DNA from: DASSBR01 sp035688265
Lineage (GTDB): Bacteria; Pseudomonadota; Gammaproteobacteria; Natronospirales; DASSBR01
Assembly: GCA_035688265.1 (NCBI GenBank)
Contig: DASSNE010000005.1
Coordinates: forward strand, 1-12,816
DNA length: 12,816 nt
Reading direction: 5' to 3'
The position numbers and the translations under genes were made by a program. Below, piece after piece: positions 8,497-12,816 of the stretch; the stretch's first letter is position 1, and each line of letters starts with the position of its first letter. Under the pieces are notes generated by a model. The model was not told where the DNA came from. It worked only from the letters and a program-made list of their open reading frames with translations, and ran no database searches.

Positions 8497-9719
8497 TACA
8501 CCACCGACCCCATCTTGAAGATCGGCAGGTACATCGCGATCACCAGGCCGCCGATCAGCACGCCGAGCACCACCATGATCACCGGCTCCATCAGGCTGCT
8601 CATGCTGTCGACCGCATTGTCGACTTCTTCCTCGTAGAAGTCGGCGACCTTGCCGGCCATCGTTTCGATCGAGCCGGATTCCTCGCCGATGCCGATCATC
8701 TGCTCGACCATGTTGGGGAACAGGCTGGTTTCCGACATCGCAACATTGAGCTGCAGGCCCGTCGCGACCTGGTCGCGGATGTGCAGCACGCCTTCCTCGA
8801 ACAGAATGTTGCCGCAGGCGCCGGCGATTGAATCGAGCGCCTCGACCAGCGGCACGCCGGCCGCGAACATCGTTGACAGCGTGCGCGCGAAGCGCGCGAT
8901 GATCGCTTTCTTGACGATACCGCCGACCACCGGCAGTTGCAGCGTCACGCGGTCCAGCAGCCGGCGGAATTGCGGCGAACGTTTCTTGAGCCAGAAAAAG
9001 GCGGTGAAGAGGGCCACGATGCTGATCAGGATCTCCAGGCCGTTATGGCGCGTGAAATTCGACAGGTTGACCACCATGAGCGTAAAGGCCGGCAGGTTCG
9101 CGCCGAAACCCTGGAACAGCTTGGCGAACTGCGGAATCACGTACACCAGCAGAATCGCGGTGACCACGACCGCGACCACCATAATCGCGATCGGGTAAAA
9201 CATCGCCTTCTTGATTTTCTTCTTGATCGCCTCGGTCTTTTCCTTGTACGTCGCGATCTTGTCGAGAAGCGCTTCGAGCGCACCGGCTTTCTCGCCCGCT
9301 TCAACCAGGTTGACGTACAGGTCGTCGAAATACTTCGGCTGCTGCGACAGAGCGTGCGTCAGCGAATTGCCGGCCTCGACGTCGTTCTTGAGGCTCATCA
9401 CGAGGTTGCGGAAACGCGGATTGCTGTTGCCCTTGCCGACGATGTCGAATGCCTGCACCAGCGGCACGCCGGCCGTCATCATCGTCGCCATCTGGCGTGA
9501 CAGGATCGCGATGTCGCCGGGGGTGATACGCTTTCCCTGTCCCGAGCCGAACAGCCCCTGGCTTTCCTTGCGCACCCGAAGCGGCGCGATGCCCTGGCGG
9601 CGCAGGTGCGCCTTGATCGCCATCGTGTCGGCGCCGCTGGCCTTGCCTTTGACCCGATTGCCCTTGCGATCGGTGCCTTCCCACATGAAGTTGAAGGTCT
9701 TTTTTGCCGCTTCGGCCAT
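8496..9719 (-). CDS. pilC: Type IV pilus inner-membrane platform protein PilC
   Basis: PilC is the platform that couples the assembly ATPase to pilin extraction from the inner membrane. The 407-residue protein has two GspF-type domains, roughly 70-193 and 273-395. Each begins with a similar block (LSRQMATMMTAGVPLVQAF, and FARTLSTMFAAGVPLVEAL) and each has a GE.SG/GEKAG element. Three membrane segments lie near 172-195, 228-243 and 377-401. The N-terminal FMWEGTDRKGNRVKGKASG is the usual PilC opening. The start is 18 bp after the pilB stop, with an AGGCGG ribosome-binding sequence. The stop overlaps the pilD start. Confidence 0.98.
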   Translation of the reverse strand: MAEAAKKTFNFMWEGTDRKGNRVKGKASGADTMAIKAHLRRQGIAPLRVRKESQGLFGSGQGKRITPGDIAILSRQMATMMTAGVPLVQAFDIVGKGNSNPRFRNLVMSLKNDVEAGNSLTHALSQQPKYFDDLYVNLVEAGEKAGALEALLDKIATYKEKTEAIKKKIKKAMFYPIAIMVVAVVVTAILLVYVIPQFAKLFQGFGANLPAFTLMVVNLSNFTRHNGLEILISIVALFTAFFWLKKRSPQFRRLLDRVTLQLPVVGGIVKKAIIARFARTLSTMFAAGVPLVEALDSIAGACGNILFEEGVLHIRDQVATGLQLNVAMSETSLFPNMVEQMIGIGEESGSIETMAGKVADFYEEEVDNAVDSMSSLMEPVIMVVLGVLIGGLVIAMYLPIFKMGSVV

Positions 9720-9737
9720 AGTCGTCCGCCTGTTCGG

Positions 9738-11459
9738 TTATTCAATCGTGACGCGATTCACTTCTTCCAGACTCGTGACGCCGTCCCTGACCTTCCTCAA
9801 ACCCGAAGTACGCAAATCGGCGACGCCTTCCTTTTTCGCCTGATCGGCGATCTGCATCGCGTTGCCCTGGGCCATGATGATACGCCCCATCTCTTCGCTG
9901 ACGGGCATCACCTGGTAGACGCCGGTACGGCCCTTGTAGCCTTCGGTGCACTGGTCGCAGCCGACGGGTCCGTAAATCGTCAGGCCGGCGTCGACGTCGG
10001 CCTCGCTGAAGCCTTCCTTCAGCAGCGCCTTTTTGGGCACGTCGACCGGCTGCTTGCACTTCTCGCACAGCCGCCGCACCAGCCGCTGGGCGATGATCAG
10101 GTTGACCGCCGTGGCGATCGAGTAGGGCGCAACGCCGATGTCGGCAAGACGCGTCAGCGTCTTCGGCGCGTCGTTGGTGTGCAGCGTCGACAGCACCAGG
10201 TGGCCGGTCTGCGCCGCCTTCACCGCGATTTCGGCGGTTTCCAGATCACGGATTTCGCCCACCAGAATCACGTCCGGATCCTGGCGCAGGAACGAACGCA
10301 GCGCGCTCGCGAACGTCAACCCGACGCGCGGATTCACATTCACCTGGTTGATGCCGGGGAGCTGGATTTCAATCGGGTCCTCGGCGGTGGAAATGTTGCG
10401 GTCCGACGTGTTCAGAATGTTGACGCCGGTATACAGCGACACGGTCTTGCCGCTGCCGGTCGGGCCGGTGACGAGAATCATGCCGTACGGGCGGTTGAGC
10501 GCCGACAGGTACAACTCCTTCTGATCCGGCTCATAGCCGAGCGCATCGATGCCGAGCCGGGCGGAACTCGGATCGAGAATACGCAGCACGACCTTTTCGC
10601 CGTACAGCGTCGGGCAGGTGCTCACACGGAAGTCGATCGCCTTGTTCTGCGACAGCTTGAGCTTGATGCGCCCGTCCTGCGGAACGCGCCGCTCGGAAAT
10701 ATCCAGCCGCGACATGACCTTGAGGCGCGCGGCGAGCTTGGGCGCGAGCGCGATCGGCGGCTTGGCAATTTCGCGCAGAATGCCGTCGAGCCGCGTGCGC
10801 ACGCGGTAATACTTTTCGTAGGGCTCGAAGTGAATGTCCGATGCGCCGGCCTTGATCGCATCGACCAGCATCTTGTTGATGAAGCGGACGATCGGCGCAT
10901 CTTCGACGCCATCGATCTGGCCGCCTTCTTCAGATGGCGTCTCGTCGCCGACTTCCAGATTCTCGAGACCGGCCAGCTCCTCGCCGGCCAGGTTCTGCAT
11001 CGAGGTGTCCATCGCCTCGAGCGTCTTGTCGATCAGCCGGCCGAGCGGCACCTCGTCGGCCACCACCAGTTCGACCGTCTGGCGCGTGTGGAAGCCGAAC
11101 TCGTCGATCGTGTCGAGGCGGGTCGGGTCGGACACCGCGACGAACAGCATCGAGCCGCGGCGGAAGATCGGCAGGGCGTGGTGCTGGCGGATCAGCTTTT
11201 CGTCGACCAGCTTGGCGACCGCCGGATCGATCTCGACCGCGCCCAGGTCGATCAACGGCGCGCCGAACTCGTGCGACGCCGCGGCCGCGACCGCCGCGCT
11301 CGCGAGTGCCCCGTCCTTGACCAGCTGCACGACAAACGGCTGCTTCTCCTGCAGCGCCGCCTGCTGCACGCGTTCGGCATCCTCCTGCGACAGGTGGCCA
11401 TCGAACACGAGGCGGCGGGCCAGCCCTTTCAGGCGGGTTTTGGTGACAGCAGTATCCAT
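9738..11459 (-). CDS. pilB: Type IV pilus assembly ATPase PilB
   Basis: PilB is the cytoplasmic hexameric ATPase that powers pilus extension. The start is placed at 11459 (MDTAVTKTRLKGLARRLVFD). The frame runs 23 codons further upstream, but those residues do not look like PilB, and a GGGAGG ribosome-binding sequence stands 13-18 nt before 11459. The product has 573 residues. An N-terminal T2SSE_N/MshEN-type domain precedes the ATPase core. The core holds Walker A GPTGSGKT (332-339), an Asp/Walker B region with VILVGEIRD (GEIRD 401-405), and the His box LSTLHTND. A zinc site follows, formed by C465/C468 (CEKC) and C501/C504 (CDQC). GYKGRTGVYQV is the usual C-terminal block. It is the first gene of the minus-strand pil operon and is divergent from arsR. 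No clear promoter was seen in the 136-bp gap on this strand. Confidence 0.98.
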   Translation of the reverse strand: MDTAVTKTRLKGLARRLVFDGHLSQEDAERVQQAALQEKQPFVVQLVKDGALASAAVAAAASHEFGAPLIDLGAVEIDPAVAKLVDEKLIRQHHALPIFRRGSMLFVAVSDPTRLDTIDEFGFHTRQTVELVVADEVPLGRLIDKTLEAMDTSMQNLAGEELAGLENLEVGDETPSEEGGQIDGVEDAPIVRFINKMLVDAIKAGASDIHFEPYEKYYRVRTRLDGILREIAKPPIALAPKLAARLKVMSRLDISERRVPQDGRIKLKLSQNKAIDFRVSTCPTLYGEKVVLRILDPSSARLGIDALGYEPDQKELYLSALNRPYGMILVTGPTGSGKTVSLYTGVNILNTSDRNISTAEDPIEIQLPGINQVNVNPRVGLTFASALRSFLRQDPDVILVGEIRDLETAEIAVKAAQTGHLVLSTLHTNDAPKTLTRLADIGVAPYSIATAVNLIIAQRLVRRLCEKCKQPVDVPKKALLKEGFSEADVDAGLTIYGPVGCDQCTEGYKGRTGVYQVMPVSEEMGRIIMAQGNAMQIADQAKKEGVADLRTSGLRKVRDGVTSLEEVNRVTIE

Positions 11460-11560
11460 TGGCAAAAAACGCCCTCCCGGCGGGAATAGTAGTGTATCCG
11501 CCCGCATTGGCCAACTGCGCTTTGTCACGCTGGTCCAGACAGATCGCGCGTCCGGCGGTA

Positions 11561-11588
11561 TTGAAATATCGAAAATTGTCGATATAAT
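11561..11588 (+). promoter_or_regulatory. Promoter of the arsR-family gene
   Basis: A near-consensus sigma-70 promoter: -35 TTGAAA (11561-11566), 16-bp spacer, -10 TATAAT (11583-11588). The expected start of transcription, about 7 bp downstream, falls at or next to the start codon at 11596. The mRNA would be leaderless or nearly so, which agrees with the absence of a Shine-Dalgarno sequence. It is A/T-rich in a G/C-rich window. Confidence 0.8.
11566..11585. promoter_or_regulatory. Palindromic operator within the arsR promoter
   Basis: A perfect inverted repeat ATATCGA-N6-TCGATAT (arms 11566-11572 and 11579-11585) fills the spacer and overlaps the ends of the -35 and -10 boxes. Its place and symmetry fit a dimeric winged-helix repressor that blocks RNA polymerase, most simply the ArsR-family protein encoded next to it. 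Binding is inferred, not shown. Confidence 0.75.
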
Positions 11589-11595
11589 AACAGCT

Positions 11596-11907
11596 ATGGA
11601 TCAGGTCAGCGTCTTCAAAGCCCTCGGCAACGAGTCGCGGCTGAAAATTCTGATGTGGCTCAAGGAGCCGGAGCGCCACTTCGGCTCGACGGATGCCACC
11701 GAATGCAAGCAGCGCCGCGACAAGGGCGTCTGCGTGGGTGCGATCTGCGAAAAGCTCGGGCTGTCGCAGTCCACCGCATCGCATTACCTGGCGCTGCTGG
11801 AGCAGGCCGGACTGGTCGTCGCGCGTCGCTGCGGCCAGTGGACCTATTACGAGCGCAACGAAGCCGCCATCCGCTCCCTGAGCGAGTTCCTGCAGCGCGA
11901 CCTGTGA
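11596..11907 (+). CDS. ArsR/SmtB-family winged-helix repressor with clustered cysteines
   Basis: This 103-residue regulator starts MDQVSVFKALGNESRLKILM, the usual ArsR-family opening. The helix-turn-helix is around 48-74 with recognition helix SQSTASHYLALLEQAGLV, followed by the wing VVARRCGQWTYYERNE. Cysteines are C37, C46, C51 and C79. Compared with the classic ArsR metal site CVCDLC, the motif here is CVGAIC, so the middle cysteine is glycine. An insertion near 28-45 brings an extra cysteine (HFGSTDATEC). The protein might thus sense arsenite-like metalloids through fewer thiols, or electrophiles and oxidants. The longer upstream frame was rejected because the promoter and family N-terminus place the start at 11596. 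The gene is 51 bp ahead of the Old Yellow Enzyme gene, probably its target. Confidence 0.93.
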   Translation: MDQVSVFKALGNESRLKILMWLKEPERHFGSTDATECKQRRDKGVCVGAICEKLGLSQSTASHYLALLEQAGLVVARRCGQWTYYERNEAAIRSLSEFLQRDL

Positions 11908-11958
11908 TCGACCGCCCCGGGAGGGGTTATCCGTAACAATTAATCGAGATTACTAGAT

Positions 11959-12816
11959 ATGCCGAAACAGCCGCTACTCGAACCCGCCCGCATCGGCCGC
12001 TACACGCTCGCCAATCGCGTCGTCATGGCGCCGCTGACGCGCTCGCGCGCCGACAACCCGCAGCTCGCACCGACCGACCTGCACGCCGAGTACTACGCCC
12101 AGCGCGCCTCGGCCGGCCTGATCATCAGCGAAGCCACGCAAATCTCGCCGCAGGGCGTCGGCTACATCAACACGCCCGGCATCCATTCGGCCGCCCAGAT
12201 CGACGGCTGGAACAAGGTCACCCGGGCGGTGCACGCCGCGGGCGGCGTGATGTTCGCGCAGCTCTGGCACGTTGGCCGCGTCTCGCACCCGGACTTTCAC
12301 AACGGCGAGGCGCCGGTCGCGCCGTCGGCGATCAACCCGGAAGGCAAGGCGTTCACGCAAAACGGCCTGCAGTCGACCGTCACACCGCGCGCGCTCGAGA
12401 TCGACGAAATCCACGCCATCGTCGGCGACTACGTGCAGGCGGCCAAGAACGCAATCAAGGCCGGCTTCGACGGCGTCGAGATTCACGGCGCCAACGGCTA
12501 TTTGCCGAACCAGTTCCTGGTCGACAGCGCCAATCTTCGCAGCGACGAATACGGCGGCGAAATCGCCAACCGCGCGCGCTTCCTGTTCGAGATCATCGAC
12601 GGCATCAGCGACGCGATCGGCGCCGAGCGCATCGGCCTGCGCCTGTCGCCGAGCGGGTTGTCCAACCTCAAGCCCGACAGCAACGCCCGCGCGCTGTACG
12701 AATACGTCATCACGCGCCTGAACGACTACAAGCTCGCCTACCTGCACCTGATCGAGCCGACGGAACGGGTCGCGCACATCCCGAACATGGTGGAAAACGT
12801 CACCGCGCACTTCCGC
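11959..12816 (+). CDS. nemA: Old Yellow Enzyme-family flavin reductase (NemA-like), 3' end missing
   Basis: An FMN-dependent alkene reductase of the Old Yellow Enzyme family, related to N-ethylmaleimide reductase NemA. It should use NADPH or NADH to reduce activated double bonds, maleimides and nitro compounds. The first 286 residues are present and the frame is open to the window edge, whereas the family has about 360. It starts MPKQPLLEPARIGRYTLANR. Recognisable features are T27 in APLTRSRA near the flavin, QLWHVGRVSH (Q101, W103), the substrate-binding HGANGYL with H176, N179 and the proton donor Y181, DSANLRSDEYGG, and R228 in GLRLSPSG, a phosphate contact in the family. No Shine-Dalgarno sequence lies close to the ATG (a GGAGG lies about 35 nt upstream). 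It may be cotranscribed with the arsR-family gene. Confidence 0.93.
   Translation, partial: MPKQPLLEPARIGRYTLANRVVMAPLTRSRADNPQLAPTDLHAEYYAQRASAGLIISEATQISPQGVGYINTPGIHSAAQIDGWNKVTRAVHAAGGVMFAQLWHVGRVSHPDFHNGEAPVAPSAINPEGKAFTQNGLQSTVTPRALEIDEIHAIVGDYVQAAKNAIKAGFDGVEIHGANGYLPNQFLVDSANLRSDEYGGEIANRARFLFEIIDGISDAIGAERIGLRLSPSGLSNLKPDSNARALYEYVITRLNDYKLAYLHLIEPTERVAHIPNMVENVTAHFR

Noticed and set aside
9606..11489. 627-codon open frame antisense to pilB
   Set aside because: It is a shadow of pilB's codon bias, with Arg/His/Ala-rich composition and no family motif.
11908..11958. Possible terminator between the arsR-family gene and the nemA-like gene
   Set aside because: Only a 4-bp CCCC/GGGG stem is visible with no U-tract, so read-through into the next gene is more likely.

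Overview
The window comes from the chromosome of a GC-rich proteobacterium, most likely a betaproteobacterium. The reason is the gene set: a DUF721/DciA-like gene divergent from an M23 peptidase, then secA, a MutT-type Nudix gene fused to a ThiE/TenI-like domain, and an opposite-strand run pilB-pilC-pilD-coaE-zapD-yacG. That combination is a familiar beta/gammaproteobacterial housekeeping neighbourhood. I cannot fix the genus from sequence alone.

Layout. (1) 1-190: the 5' part of a DUF721/DciA-like gene on the minus strand; its start codon is only 3 bp from the start codon of the plus-strand M23 peptidase gene (194-1117). (2) 1118-1556: non-coding, mostly a 371-bp long-range palindromic element with imperfect terminal inverted repeats. 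(3) 1557-4283: secA. (4) 4284-4626: non-coding, a series of near-perfect hairpins followed by a 98-bp inverted repeat. (5) 4627-5601: Nudix/ThiE-like fusion, convergent with (6) the minus-strand operon. In the order of transcription this is pilB (11459-9738), pilC (9719-8496), pilD (8496-7630), coaE (7436-6834), zapD (6682-5876) and yacG (5874-5692). Its intergenic spaces hold heptanucleotide repeats (7449-7612) and REP-like hairpins. (7) 11561-12816: an ArsR-family regulator with a strong promoter/operator, followed by an Old Yellow Enzyme (NemA-like) gene that is cut by the window edge.

How the genes work together. PilB, PilC and PilD are the assembly ATPase, the platform protein and the prepilin peptidase of type IV pili. 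CoaE, ZapD and YacG are housekeeping proteins (CoA synthesis, FtsZ bundling, gyrase inhibition). The M23 protein probably trims peptidoglycan and SecA drives Sec export. The ArsR-NemA pair looks like a small electrophile- or metalloid-responsive unit, in which a cysteine-containing repressor controls its own promoter and probably the flavin reductase downstream.

I did not find a clearly new multi-gene system. The most notable content is non-coding: several unrelated families of inverted or tandem repeats occupy most of the larger intergenic spaces. The ArsR promoter architecture is also notable. No tRNA, rRNA, CRISPR array or transposase gene was seen.
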